Assembly (NCBI RefSeq): GCF_004123295.1
Contig: NZ_SDMK01000001.1
Coordinates: 1,674,001-1,738,000 of the forward strand
Reading direction: 5' to 3'
Length of the DNA stretch: 64,000 bases
Origin: Silvibacterium dinghuense
GTDB taxonomy: Bacteria; Acidobacteriota; Terriglobia; Terriglobales; Acidobacteriaceae
Shown here: positions 18,583 through 26,812 of the stretch, in pieces
Layout: each line of letters starts with the position of its first letter
How positions within the stretch are numbered: the first letter of the stretch is position 1
Notes under the pieces: model-generated
Databases searched by the model: none
Told to the model about the DNA's origin: nothing
The model's input: the letters and a program-made list of their open reading frames with translations, nothing else
Program-made: the position numbers and the translations under genes

Positions 18583-18968
18583 GCTTCCTCCATGTGCGCC
18601 ATGGTTTCCCTGCTCTCTCCCGCCGCCGGACTCTCTTCTGATCTGCGAATGATCCGGTCGAGCGCAGACCGGAGCGTCTCGTGCTCCTGGAGCAGTTGGG
18701 AGAAGAGCAGCTCTCCCTGGCGGGACAGCTGGTAAAAGCGCTTGTTGCGCTTCTCCTCCTCACGCCAGTGGCTCTCAAGCAGTCCCTGTGTCTCGAGCCG
18801 TCGCAGCAGCGGATACAGCGTGTTCTCGTCAATTGCAAGGCCCTGGTCCGCAAGCGACTTGCGCAGCGCGTACCCATAATGCTCCTGGCGCAGCTGGGCG
18901 AGGACGGCCAGCGTGAGGCTGCCGCGGCGGAGCTCGAGGCGGAGATTTTCAAAAATTTCGGTTTCCAT
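18579..18968 (-). CDS. PadR-family transcriptional regulator
   Basis: About 129 residues. The winged helix shows the PadR pattern SLTLAVLAQLRQEHYGYALRKSLADQGLAIDENTLYPLLRRLETQGLLESHWREEEKRNKRFYQLSRQG. The start at 18968 is preferred because a GTG three codons upstream lies inside the perfect operator-like palindrome at 18975-19001. The C-terminal helix is for dimerisation. The gene overlaps the HAAS membrane protein gene by 4 bases. Confidence 0.92.
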   Translation of the reverse strand: METEIFENLRLELRRGSLTLAVLAQLRQEHYGYALRKSLADQGLAIDENTLYPLLRRLETQGLLESHWREEEKRNKRFYQLSRQGELLFSQLLQEHETLRSALDRIIRRSEESPAAGESRETMAHMEEA

Positions 18969-18974
18969 GTTCGC

Positions 18975-19001
18975 CACACACTGTGTGATGCACAGTGTGT
19001 G
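18975..19001 (-). promoter_or_regulatory. Probable PadR operator
   Basis: Perfect inverted repeat CACACACTGTG, 5 bases, CACAGTGTGTG. It lies 6 bases upstream of the padR ATG, where binding would block initiation, so it is a strong candidate for autoregulation. Confidence 0.65.
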
Positions 19002-19056
19002 ACATAAGAATCCCTCGACTCTAGGCTATAGTCAAGGGATTTCTCAAAAATGCCGG

Positions 19057-19797
19057 CTAGCGCCCTGGGCCCTCAGCCTCGGCGGCATCGCCATCTTCGA
19101 CCAAAACCGCCGAGAGACCCACCAGATCGAAGCTGGATGGCTGGCCTCCATTGGGGGTGAAGGCCACACGCAGCGGCTCACGCTGCCAGGCGGCCGGCGC
19201 GCAGGCAGGAGTAGCATGGTGCTCCGGATCCCAGGGGCCGAGCTTCTTCGCCAGCAAGGGTCGGCGCGCGGCGATCTGAGAGACGACCGCATAAAGCTGA
19301 TGGCCGCCCGTGTTCAGGCCACAATACGCAGCATAATCGCGAAACCAGACCACCTCTGAAACAGCGGGATCATAGTCAGCGAGATGAAGAGCGGTGATCC
19401 TGCCCGAGACACGATCGATCAACAGCCATGGTCCTTTCTGCCAGACCCAATGACTGCTCTTTCCGCCACCTTTGTCATCCGGAAGAGCGTCATTGAGCTG
19501 GAGCGCGCGGCGAACGACAAAGCTGCGATCGGTGATGTCATGGGCCGGGCCGGTGGTCCACTCCTTGAGCTTTCCATCGACGACGAGCGGACGGATCGTC
19601 AGATTCTTCTCGTCTCCGGTAGCCCCGGCCGGATCACCCTCAAGCGAGTACGGCACTTTTTTCGCCCCGCCAAGCGCAACAACATGCACCTTCGCAGCAG
19701 CTACAGCAGAACGCGCAGGCAGGAACAGAGCCAGCAGCAATGCGAATAGAAGCGAAGCTCGAAGGATGGTCAGCACGGCGCAAGGATAGCCCCGCAT
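19057..19797 (-). CDS. Secreted protein of unknown function
   Basis: About 246 residues from the ATG at 19797, which opens a good signal peptide (TILRASLLFALLLALFLPARSAVAAA). The mature part includes KVHVVALGGAKKVPYS and KLKEWTTGPAHDITDRSFVVRRALQLND, suggesting one globular domain exported across the inner membrane. I recognise no family. An in-frame ATG at 19839 would add 14 residues but weakens the signal peptide. The gene ends about 60 bases from the PadR promoter and diverges from ssrA. Confidence 0.65.
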   Translation of the reverse strand: MRGYPCAVLTILRASLLFALLLALFLPARSAVAAAKVHVVALGGAKKVPYSLEGDPAGATGDEKNLTIRPLVVDGKLKEWTTGPAHDITDRSFVVRRALQLNDALPDDKGGGKSSHWVWQKGPWLLIDRVSGRITALHLADYDPAVSEVVWFRDYAAYCGLNTGGHQLYAVVSQIAARRPLLAKKLGPWDPEHHATPACAPAAWQREPLRVAFTPNGGQPSSFDLVGLSAVLVEDGDAAEAEGPGR

Positions 19798-19957
19798 CGC
19801 CGCCGGCAACACATCACCGAGGTAATTCCAATACGACATATCTCTGCTTGGAGGACAGAAGGCCACAGCCCCGGCTGCGGATACGCAGGAGGACGAAACA
19901 ACGTAGAATAGAGAAAGCTGGTAGAGACCCCGGGTATTGGGGACTTCCCACTCACGT

Positions 19958-20310
19958 GGGGGCGTCACGGTTTCGACGGGATCGTCAGCGGTAAAGAGGC
20001 ATGCCGGGGTGTGTGCACCCGTAATCGCTCACAAAAACACAAGTGCCGAACCACAATTCGCACTCGCAGCTTAATTAATTAAGTTGCCGTCCTCCGCGGC
20101 TTTGCCTGCGGGCTTCGAGAGGACGTCGCACAGCAGGCTGGCTTCTATCGTTGGGTACGGGCGATAGAGGCGAGATCCACGGACTAGCAATGCGCGCATC
20201 TTGTCCGTTCTGAGCGCGCAAAGCGAAACCTTCGGAACAGGACTGAGCATGGAGCCTCTCTTTGCTGACTACGATTTCGGACGCGGGTTCGACTCCCGCC
20301 GCCTCCACCA
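19958..20310 (+). ncRNA. ssrA: tmRNA
   Basis: tmRNA rescues stalled ribosomes by acting first as a tRNA, then as a message. The 5' end GGGGGCG pairs with 3' GCCTCC-ACCA. GGTTTCGACGGGAT near the 5' end and GGGTTCGACTCCC near the 3' end are the diagnostic tRNA-like parts. The tag frame starts with GCT at 20027 and encodes AHKNTSAEPQFALAA before TAA at 20072, ending in the usual protease signal ALAA. An island has inserted exactly at the 3' end, and the tRNA end is left intact. Confidence 0.95.
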
Positions 20311-20311
20311 G
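20290..20311 (+). repeat. Left attachment repeat (attL) at the ssrA 3' end
   Basis: 22 bases beginning CGACTCCCGC and ending CTCCACCAG recur exactly at 44873-44894. They overlap the T-arm and acceptor end of the tmRNA, a classic target of tyrosine integrases. Confidence 0.9.
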
Positions 20312-20379
20312 TACTAAGTTGTTCATAATGAATAACCTAACAGCTTTGGGTGCAGATGAGCTGTTCTTCGGGGAGCAAA

Positions 20380-20419
20380 TTTGTACGTGATTTGTACGTA
20401 GTTTGTACGCAATTTGTAC
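20380..20419 (+). promoter_or_regulatory. Left integrase arm-type sites, four phased TTTGTAC boxes
   Basis: TTTGTAC starts at 20380, 20391, 20402 and 20413, exactly 11 bases apart, about one helical turn. Three boxes with the same spacing and direction occur at the right end (44758-44786). Their place between attL and the integrase start suggests arm-type binding sites and possibly autoregulation of the integrase promoter. Confidence 0.7.
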
Positions 20420-20497
20420 CCTCTACCAACTGCCTCCCCATAGCTTTTGACCCAATTCGCTATTCGAGCAACACTCCGGCTGAAATGAGAGTCTCGA

Positions 20498-21949
20498 ATG
20501 GCCCTGTCTGTCTTCACGCGCCACTCCTCCGGCTGCAAGTTGAAACGAGACCGGCTCTGCCGGCGCTGCAGCTGCCCTAAGTGGGTGGGTGGCCAGATCA
20601 ATGGAGAGTACTTCCGCCAGAGCGCATCCTCGCGGGTATGGGAGGAGGCCGAGCGCTTCTGCGAAAGACTGCAAGCAGCACTCGAAAAGGGATTGCCTCC
20701 CTTTGGTCCTCCGTCTACTCCCGAAGCATCTCTGCAGCCACACGAGGAAACTGCATCCCGGCCTCTTACCCCCGAGCTGCCACCAGCAGAACCGGAATCT
20801 CAATCGACGCCACCTGTTTCCCTCGCGCCTGCGATTCCTTCGTCCCTGGTCCTAGTGACTGCGCCGGTACGGGCGTCGATTCCTGAAGTGATCCCCCCGT
20901 CCATTGCAAACGGCAAGCCCAGAGTCTTGATCGACAAGGCTGTCGACGCGTACATGACAGACGCTCGCAGCCGCGGTCTTGCGCCGGACACCATTAATAA
21001 GCTCGAGAACATCTTCCGCAAGCAGCTGCTTCTCTGGTGCAAGACGGAGGGGTTGCTCTATCTCGACCAGTTGGATCTCGACGCACTGCTTTCGTTCCGG
21101 AGCACCTGGACAGAAGGAGCTCTCGTCCGGGTGAAGAAACAGGAGCGCGTGATCGGGTTCTTCTGGGCCTGCTTCCGTCGCAACTTCATTCAACAGAATC
21201 CCGCTCTTGGCCTCAGCAAGATTCGAACCCATCAGATTCCCACCGACTACTTTCCGCGCGACGAATTCGCGAAGATCATCGCTGCGACTTATGTCTATGG
21301 CGATGCTCGCGGTGGGTTCATACCGATCGAAAACACACGGGTTCGTCTCCGCACCCTGACCCTGCTCATGCGATGGAGTGGCCTCCGCATCCGCGATGCG
21401 GTCATTCTCGAACGACATCGATTGCATGGCGACAATCTACTTCTCTACCAGGCGAAGACCGGTCAGCCTGTCTATGTTCCGCTTCCGCCTGATGTAGCCG
21501 AGGCGCTTCGAGCCATCCCGGAGGGCCCCAAGCCTAATCCGCGCTACTTCTTCTGGAGCGGGAACGGGCTCCCCAAGAGCGCTGTTGCGGACTGGCAACG
21601 AAGCTACCGCCGTCTCTTTGAGATTGCGAACATCAGGAAATTAGATGGCGAAAAGAAGCGCTGCCATCCTCATATGTTTCGCGATACCTTTGCGGTTGAG
21701 ATGCTGCTGGCCGGTGTTCCCCTAGATCAGGTCTCAATCTTGCTCGGTCACTCTTCGGTGAAGATCACAGAAAAACACTACGCACCCTTCGTAAAAGCCA
21801 GGCAGCTTCAACTCCAGGCAAGTGTGCGCGCCGCTTGGAGTGTCGGTGACTCATCACCCGGAGGGGTAGACACCGCTATGCGCGTATCAACTTCAGGACC
21901 GATCGAATCGTTCACACACGAATTACAGACGGAGCTGAATCGGTCGTGA
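20498..21949 (+). CDS. Tyrosine integrase of the ssrA island
   Basis: 483 residues. A short Cys/His-rich N-terminus (RHSSGCKLKRDRLCRRCSCPKWVGG) is followed by a Pro-rich linker, a SAM-like core-binding domain (IDKAVDAYMTDARSRGLAPDTINKLENIFRK) and the catalytic domain. The catalytic set is visible: Arg in RWSGLRIRDAV, HPHMFRDTFAVEML (H-x-x-R), LGHSSVKITEKHY (His and the nucleophilic Tyr). It lies 187 bases inside the ssrA attachment site and reads away from it, as expected for the enzyme that inserted the island. A cysteine-rich head of this kind may form a small zinc arm-binding domain. Confidence 0.93.
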   Translation: MALSVFTRHSSGCKLKRDRLCRRCSCPKWVGGQINGEYFRQSASSRVWEEAERFCERLQAALEKGLPPFGPPSTPEASLQPHEETASRPLTPELPPAEPESQSTPPVSLAPAIPSSLVLVTAPVRASIPEVIPPSIANGKPRVLIDKAVDAYMTDARSRGLAPDTINKLENIFRKQLLLWCKTEGLLYLDQLDLDALLSFRSTWTEGALVRVKKQERVIGFFWACFRRNFIQQNPALGLSKIRTHQIPTDYFPRDEFAKIIAATYVYGDARGGFIPIENTRVRLRTLTLLMRWSGLRIRDAVILERHRLHGDNLLLYQAKTGQPVYVPLPPDVAEALRAIPEGPKPNPRYFFWSGNGLPKSAVADWQRSYRRLFEIANIRKLDGEKKRCHPHMFRDTFAVEMLLAGVPLDQVSILLGHSSVKITEKHYAPFVKARQLQLQASVRAAWSVGDSSPGGVDTAMRVSTSGPIESFTHELQTELNRS

Positions 21950-22119
21950 ATTGGCTCAGATCGCTATCGTCAAAGGGATCATGCCCTCGCGAGCGTTCGT
22001 TATTTTGTTTCTCTTACGCCGATCGAGGATGAGTGAATGCGCCCTCAAAAGAGCCAAGCCGGAACGCGATCCGGCGCGGCAAAGTCGCGCGAAGAAAATG
22101 TGCGTCTCGACATCGCCGG

Positions 22120-22350
22120 TTATCCTTCGTTAAGCCGATCTCGTGCATCTGGCTCTGATGGGGGAACGGCCGAGAGGATATCTTTGAAATCGGCAGCAGA
22201 ACCGCGCGCAGCCCGGGCTTTGAGACGCAACCAGTAGTGAACGCCGTCCAGAACAAGGGATGCGGCCATGCGATCCACTGAGACGTTGTCCGCGTCGGCG
22301 AGGGCGGCTACCTGCTGGTAGATATCATCTGGAAGTTGGATGTTCTTCAT
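22120..22350 (-). CDS. Small antitoxin-like protein
   Basis: 76 residues. The start KNIQLPDDIYQQVAALADADNVSVDRMAASLVLDGV resembles ribbon-helix-helix antitoxins that accompany PIN toxins. Its ATG overlaps (ATGA) the stop of the truncated PIN gene immediately upstream, so toxin and antitoxin once formed an operon. With the toxin broken, the antitoxin may be a relic or may still counter related toxins. The family is inferred from context and pattern. Confidence 0.6.
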   Translation of the reverse strand: MKNIQLPDDIYQQVAALADADNVSVDRMAASLVLDGVHYWLRLKARAARGSAADFKDILSAVPPSEPDARDRLNEG

Positions 22351-22535
22351 GACAGCTTCCCCACCATCATAAGGAACTCTTTCAAATCGACATAGCGAAT
22401 TTCAAAGCGCTTGCTTTCCGCAGGTTCGTGCTTGTTGAAGGTGATGACGTAATCACTATAGCTGCTGATTGCCGTTTCCAGTGCAAGATCGTCGTCCGGG
22501 CCGGAGGCAAGCGAACGATAGAGGAAGTACAGACT
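22347..22535 (-). pseudogene. Truncated PIN-domain toxin (VapC-like) C-terminus
   Basis: The frame ending at 22347 reads LYFLYRSLASGPDDDLALETAISSYSDYVITFNKHE...RYVDLKEFL. PDDD-x-ALE, YVITFNK and a late VDLKEFL are the C-terminal half of PIN ribonucleases, with the two catalytic acids in PDDDLALE. A stop codon occurs about 12 codons upstream and the N-terminal half with its first Asp is missing. It is therefore inactive. Its stop overlaps the antitoxin start. Confidence 0.6.
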
Positions 22536-22842
22536 ATCCCACCTGAACTATGAAGCAAATGTGTCCAGGACTCTATGGGTTGTCGGTGCAATAAACTGTC
22601 ATCGCAAATTCATGTGCCACAATGTCATTTATCTTCCGAACTTCGAACACCGCGATTCCCGAGGAGAGAGGAACAAGAGGTCGATGATGCGTTTCTCCAG
22701 CAAGAACCGCTGTTCATAGTCACGCGACGCCCCTTCCCGCTCCTCGAGTAAATGTCCAGCTTCGGAGGTAACTGATTTGACCGAGTTGTTGCTTCGTTCT
22801 AGATGTTGATTGCTCGCGACTCTCATCAGGGAGCACTGGTTT

Positions 22843-23112
22843 ATGGAACTGCAACAAGGTTTTGCCGTCGACGCCGGTGAAGTGTCACAGAGGCCGGTCG
22901 GGATGCAGGCCATCGAAAGACACTACACAGTTGCTCAGTTGTCGAAACTCTGGCTGTTCAGCGAAAGCACAATAAGACGGCTGTTTATCAAAGAACCTGG
23001 TGTGATCAAGATCAGCCACCAGCCGACCAGAAAGCGGAGAGGCTATACCTCCATGAGGATTCCCGAGCGAATCGCGCAGCGTGTTCATAGACGTATGCAG
23101 GGTCTCCCGTAG
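22843..23112 (+). CDS. Small helix-turn-helix protein, excisionase-like
   Basis: 89 residues. The helix-turn-helix reads HYTVAQLSKLWLFSESTIRRLFIKEPGVIKI, followed by a basic tail (TRKRRGYTSMRIPERIAQRVHRRM). Proteins of this pattern are common near integrases in Acidobacteriota and may act as regulators or recombination directionality factors. GGAG lies 9 bases before the ATG. A shorter form from an internal ATG at about 22903 would start at the HTH. No direct evidence ties it to excision. Confidence 0.65.
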   Translation: MELQQGFAVDAGEVSQRPVGMQAIERHYTVAQLSKLWLFSESTIRRLFIKEPGVIKISHQPTRKRRGYTSMRIPERIAQRVHRRMQGLP

Positions 23113-23388
23113 TCAACCAGAGTTCCTTAAACAGTTGATTTGACCCTAGCTGGTGGGCACGTAGTAGATCGCGCAACTTCAACGCTATAAGGGCGTCACA
23201 GCCGGTTCGCTCAGGATTCCCTGCTTTGATTCGCTCTACGCCGGCCTCAGCGGCTGCAACGAATTGCCTGATCTCTCATAAAAGCGGTGCATTTGACCGA
23301 GTTTGCGAATTGCCACACTCTGATACCGCGTTTTGGGGAAGGTTGAGCTGCCTTCATCTCCCCGCAAACGCCAAAGGAGGCATAGTCG

Positions 23389-24084
23389 ATGCATATTGCT
23401 GCGGACCAAAGCATTGCCGGATATCCAGCAAAGAGAGTGCGCGATTTTTTACGCACAAGACAGTCAGGAACAATTTTCAACGAGGTAGCTCTGACCGAAT
23501 TCGCATTGAAGCCAAAGGCTGCCCGCGACCTTCTAAAAGCACTCGTGGTTATAGGGTTTATCAAGGAGTACGGCAGACATGATGGAGATTTGTATTTTGA
23601 ACTGACCTGCCATGGACAGAATTTTGCTAATGCTCCCGCTTCAAAACCAATTCATCGAAAAACCGCGGAACGCGTTCTGGCAGAGTTCATGCAGCGAATG
23701 GAACGGGTGAATGCCACCTCCGAATATCTTTACCGAGTCGATACCGCCATTTTGTTCGGAAGTATGTTGTCTGATGTTGAACGCTTGGGTGATGTGGATG
23801 TCGCAGTCAACTTAGAACCGAAGGTCAGTGAGGAAGTCGCATTTGAGGAATGGCAGATGGAACGCAGACGTGCCGCTCAAATAGGCGGAAGATCTTTCTC
23901 TTCGTATGTTGCATGGCTTTATTGGCCCAGAGAAGAAGTTTACAAACAGATCAAAGCAAGGTCTCTCAGCTTGAGCTTATATGAGTTGTCGAATGTCAAG
24001 CATCTACCCAACCTCTCATACCGAATATTGCTAGGCGACACTGAGCAACTTGCCGCGTTGATACCCACTGGGCGAGTTGTCTAA
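23389..24084 (+). CDS. Nucleotidyltransferase-fold protein with winged-helix N-terminus
   Basis: 231 residues with a strong ribosome site (AAAGGAGG). Residues 10-75 look like a winged helix (EVALTEFALKPKAARDLLKALVVIGFIKEYGRHDGDLYFELT). Residues 112-135 hold the minimal nucleotidyltransferase motif AILFGSMLSDVERLGDVDVAVNL, with GS and D-x-D in place. Such proteins can be MNT-type antitoxins or stand-alone nucleotidyltransferases. No HEPN partner is adjacent, so the role is open. Confidence 0.7.
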   Translation: MHIAADQSIAGYPAKRVRDFLRTRQSGTIFNEVALTEFALKPKAARDLLKALVVIGFIKEYGRHDGDLYFELTCHGQNFANAPASKPIHRKTAERVLAEFMQRMERVNATSEYLYRVDTAILFGSMLSDVERLGDVDVAVNLEPKVSEEVAFEEWQMERRRAAQIGGRSFSSYVAWLYWPREEVYKQIKARSLSLSLYELSNVKHLPNLSYRILLGDTEQLAALIPTGRVV

Positions 24085-24210
24085 ATAAAACTTGACAAGG
24101 AGAGAAGTCAGATGCAGGATGGTGGCGTGGACATATCGGCGGACCTGCTAAGCGGCAGATAAGGGCCAACGCAAAGACCTCAAATTGGCGTGCGGTACTC
24201 AAGTGATAAA

Positions 24211-24232
24211 GAAGAGGTCTGCAAAACCTTAT
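24211..24232 (+). other. tRNA-Cys-like anticodon-arm fragment, possible old att site
   Basis: The 17 bases GAGGT-CTGCAAA-ACCTT fold as a 5-bp stem with a 7-base loop carrying the GCA anticodon, just as in tRNA-Cys. No other tRNA arm can be built around it. It lies about 120 bases beyond the 3' end of the second integrase gene. Anticodon loops are common crossover sites, so this may mark an earlier insertion. A chance match is possible. Confidence 0.35.
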
Positions 24233-24349
24233 GCATCAGCTCAGTTCCACCCCCAACCGCCAAATCTTCTCAACAACTTAGCGAACATTCCCAAATCGGG
24301 TGGTACCTGCATTGGTACCCCATAAGGTGAATCTCTATGGAAACTTTCC

Positions 24350-25510
24350 TCATATCTCTACCGGATTCCCCGAAGAAAGTCCTCCCACTAAACGTGTACT
24401 GAGTGTAGCCGCAGCCATCTCTGCCGACTCCTCGAGGACATGGACATAGTGGTCGAGGAGAACATTGGGACGAGAATGCCCTAAACGCTCCTGCACGGCT
24501 TTGATGGGGACGCCCAGGGCAATCATCTGAGTTGCTCCCCAATGTCGTATCAACCGCCAAGTGATGTGCGGTAGCCCGAGTTCTTTTGCAACAGGTTGAA
24601 TGCATCTGCCCAAGACATCTTCGTGCCGAATAGGCCCCGTGTCGTGCGAGTTTGGAAACACCCAATCGCCGTCCTTAGCCTTCATCCTGAATTTGAGATT
24701 AAGCAGGCGCTGAACATCCGCCTCCGTTAGACGAAGCGGTCGATTCGCGCGATGGTATTTTGGCGTGTGCAATTTCCCTCGATTCACAGCACGCACTACC
24801 CACAGCATTCTCTGCTCGACATCCAGATCCTTCCACTTGAATGCCAGTTCATTCGGACGAACGGAGCTCACCGCGACCAACCATACTGCCGTGCTGATCG
24901 GTTCGTGCAGTCGTTCAATCAATAAATTTAGCTCTGCAAGAGATGGAAACTCCTTACGTTCACGGATCGACTCTGGAGGAAGTTCGGTTCCTTGCGCCGG
25001 GTTCGATGACATGTATCCATACTTTATTGCTGCAACGAAGATGGAGCTCAATCCCCACTTCAGGTTTTTGATTGTTTGGACAGCTTTGCCTTCAATTGTC
25101 TTTCCGTTGAGAAATGCTTGTACTGTTTCGCTCGAAATATCCGCCAGCCTCGTTGCACCAAAGACAGGAAGATAGTGAACACGAATATTCGTTTCATAGC
25201 CACGCATTGTTGTTTGCTTCTTATTTGCTAGCTTTAATGAGCGATATTTTTCGATGAACTCACGAAAAGTGATCCGCATCTTCGGAATTCGAGCGCGATC
25301 ATTGATTGGCTTGAGAATTACGGCTAGTTTTTGCTGGGCCTCTCTTTTCGTAGGAACATCTTCCAAATACCCGAGGTTCACAGAGCGTCGTTTCCGCTCT
25401 ATCTTGCCCGGCTCAGTAACGACATCGTCCCAATAGCGTGCCTGCCAATATGCTGGACCACGATCCTTACGCAAACGGATATGGCCCGCTTGAAATTTCG
25501 TTCTACTCAA
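24350..25510 (-). CDS. Second tyrosine recombinase
   Basis: 386 residues with a TTG start. The order is an N-terminal arm-binding part (GHIRLRKDRGPAYWQARYWDD), a core-binding domain (MRITFREFIEKYRSLKLANKKQTTMRGYETNIRVHYLPVFG) and a catalytic domain with Arg in SVRPNELAFKW and LGHSRPNVLLDHYVH (His, Tyr). The usual H-x-L-R-H box reads RLIRHWGATQM, so the first His is replaced by Arg; activity is uncertain though some family members vary here. It points to a second element inside the ssrA island. Confidence 0.88.
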   Translation of the reverse strand: MSRTKFQAGHIRLRKDRGPAYWQARYWDDVVTEPGKIERKRRSVNLGYLEDVPTKREAQQKLAVILKPINDRARIPKMRITFREFIEKYRSLKLANKKQTTMRGYETNIRVHYLPVFGATRLADISSETVQAFLNGKTIEGKAVQTIKNLKWGLSSIFVAAIKYGYMSSNPAQGTELPPESIRERKEFPSLAELNLLIERLHEPISTAVWLVAVSSVRPNELAFKWKDLDVEQRMLWVVRAVNRGKLHTPKYHRANRPLRLTEADVQRLLNLKFRMKAKDGDWVFPNSHDTGPIRHEDVLGRCIQPVAKELGLPHITWRLIRHWGATQMIALGVPIKAVQERLGHSRPNVLLDHYVHVLEESAEMAAATLSTRLVGGLSSGNPVEI

Positions 25511-26053
25511 TGTTTGAAATGGACCTTTCTCAGTGTCTTAAAACACTTTGTGTGTGGAGGGAAGCTTGTGATATGGCCGAAATCTCCAAGAACCTTGGCG
25601 AAATACCTGTTTTCAGAGGTACTGATTCCTGCCTATGACATAGCTGCAGTGTTAAGAAGTAGTGGGGCAGGGCCTAGCATAGGTCTGACCTGCTCGCACA
25701 ACTAAGCTGGAAGAAAGTGAAAATCTTGGGTCAAGTATCTGCGGTTTTGGTTTGCGAAGGGAGCAGGGCTATAACCCTGCTCTCTACACACTTGAGAAGT
25801 GGCACAGCAGTGAGACCGAACACTCGCGCCCGTAAGTCAAAGTAGATGTGGGGTTCCCAGTATCTCAGATGTATCCTGATCTAGCTTAATGGATTACGCA
25901 AGGGACCGGCGCACAAAGCGAATCGTCCAGGCCGACAAGGTTCTGTGGACAGAGCGAAACCGCGCTTACGAATGCCCGGTCTGCAAAGCCGCGGTTCATC
26001 TTCGCCGGTGACATTCCATGCCGACGCGCCAATTTATATCCCAGCTGCCAAGA
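25511..26053. other. Gene-poor stretch with a hairpin and one gene fragment
   Basis: This is A/T-richer sequence upstream of the second integrase. It contains an 8-bp hairpin GAGCAGGG/CCCTGCTC at 25761-25782 and the CoiA-like fragment listed separately. No complete gene is seen. Confidence 0.4.
25889..26011 (+). pseudogene. N-terminal fragment of a CoiA-like protein
   Basis: The short frame encodes DYARDRRTKRIVQADKVLWTERNRAYECPVCKAAVHLRR and stops. The ending CPVCKAAVHLR resembles the zinc-knuckle that opens competence-protein CoiA-like nucleases (CP.C...V..R). The nuclease domain is absent. It is probably debris from a lost gene. Confidence 0.35.
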
Positions 26054-26812
26054 CTAGGATTCCAGCAGCGCCCGTAACTTGTAAGCGTATCTCCGGCTCG
26101 ACGTGACCACTGTTCCTCCAGCCAGTACGATGTCGTAAACCCCATCGAACATCGGACGAATCTCGCTAATGCAGGCACCGTTCACCATCGCTGATTTCTT
26201 CACGCGAATAAAGTGGTGTGGCGCCAGTTTCTCCTCCAGGCGAGTCAGGGTTTCCCGCAACAGGTGACTGTCGTTGGCAGTGTGTATACAGACATAATTT
26301 CCTGTAGCTTCGATCCACGAAACGTTGGAAACAGGAACAAAGAAAATCCGCCTTTTGTCCTTAACCACAAAGCGTTCCAACGGGCGGAGGCTACGGAGGG
26401 ATTGGAGCAGTGGTTCAAGGTTTCGATTAGTTTCCTTACGCTGTTCGAAGACCTGGCGTGCGTGAACCAGTGCCTTGGCAAAACGCTCCTTATCGTAGGG
26501 TTTCAAAAGATAGTCCACTGCGTGCACTTCGAATGCGCGAATGGCGTGCGCATCGTGGGCCGTAATAAATACATATACGGGAGCGGGGCCGTTCTCTGGA
26601 TCTACATTCTCGATAACTCCAAAGCCATCCAGATCAGGCATCTGCACATCGAGAAAAACGATGTCGGGATGAAGCTCATTGATCCGCTCCGCCGCGCTGA
26701 TTCCGTTTGCCGCCTCGCCTACAACTTCAATACCGTCGTGTTCGGCCAGATAGCGGCGGATACCGCGCCGGGCGATCGGTTCGTCATCGACGATGAGGAC
26801 TCGCGTCTTCAA
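26054..26812 (-). CDS. LytTR-family response regulator
   Basis: 252 residues. The receiver (1-120) has VDDEPIARRGIR, phospho-Asp in VFLDVQMPDLDG and Lys in DYLLKPYDKERF. The LytTR DNA-binding domain (about 150-250) reads RFVVKDKRRIFFVPVSNVSWIEATGNYVCIHT...HFIRVKKSAMVNGACISEIRPMFDGVYDIVL. It overlaps the upstream sensor kinase gene by 4 bases, so the two form one unit. Targets are unknown. The divergent DinB-like gene about 1.3 kb upstream is one candidate. Confidence 0.92.
   Translation of the reverse strand: MKTRVLIVDDEPIARRGIRRYLAEHDGIEVVGEAANGISAAERINELHPDIVFLDVQMPDLDGFGVIENVDPENGPAPVYVFITAHDAHAIRAFEVHAVDYLLKPYDKERFAKALVHARQVFEQRKETNRNLEPLLQSLRSLRPLERFVVKDKRRIFFVPVSNVSWIEATGNYVCIHTANDSHLLRETLTRLEEKLAPHHFIRVKKSAMVNGACISEIRPMFDGVYDIVLAGGTVVTSSRRYAYKLRALLES

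Noticed and set aside
20380-20419. TTTGTAC boxes considered as a CRISPR-like array
   Set aside because: Units are only 7 bases with 4-base gaps and occur at both ends of an integrase island; arm-type sites explain them better. No CRISPR array was found in the window.
25331-25705. Plus-strand ORFs at the start of the second integrase and beyond
   Set aside because: They overlap the integrase gene on the other strand or lie in A/T-rich spacer; no domain or ribosome site.
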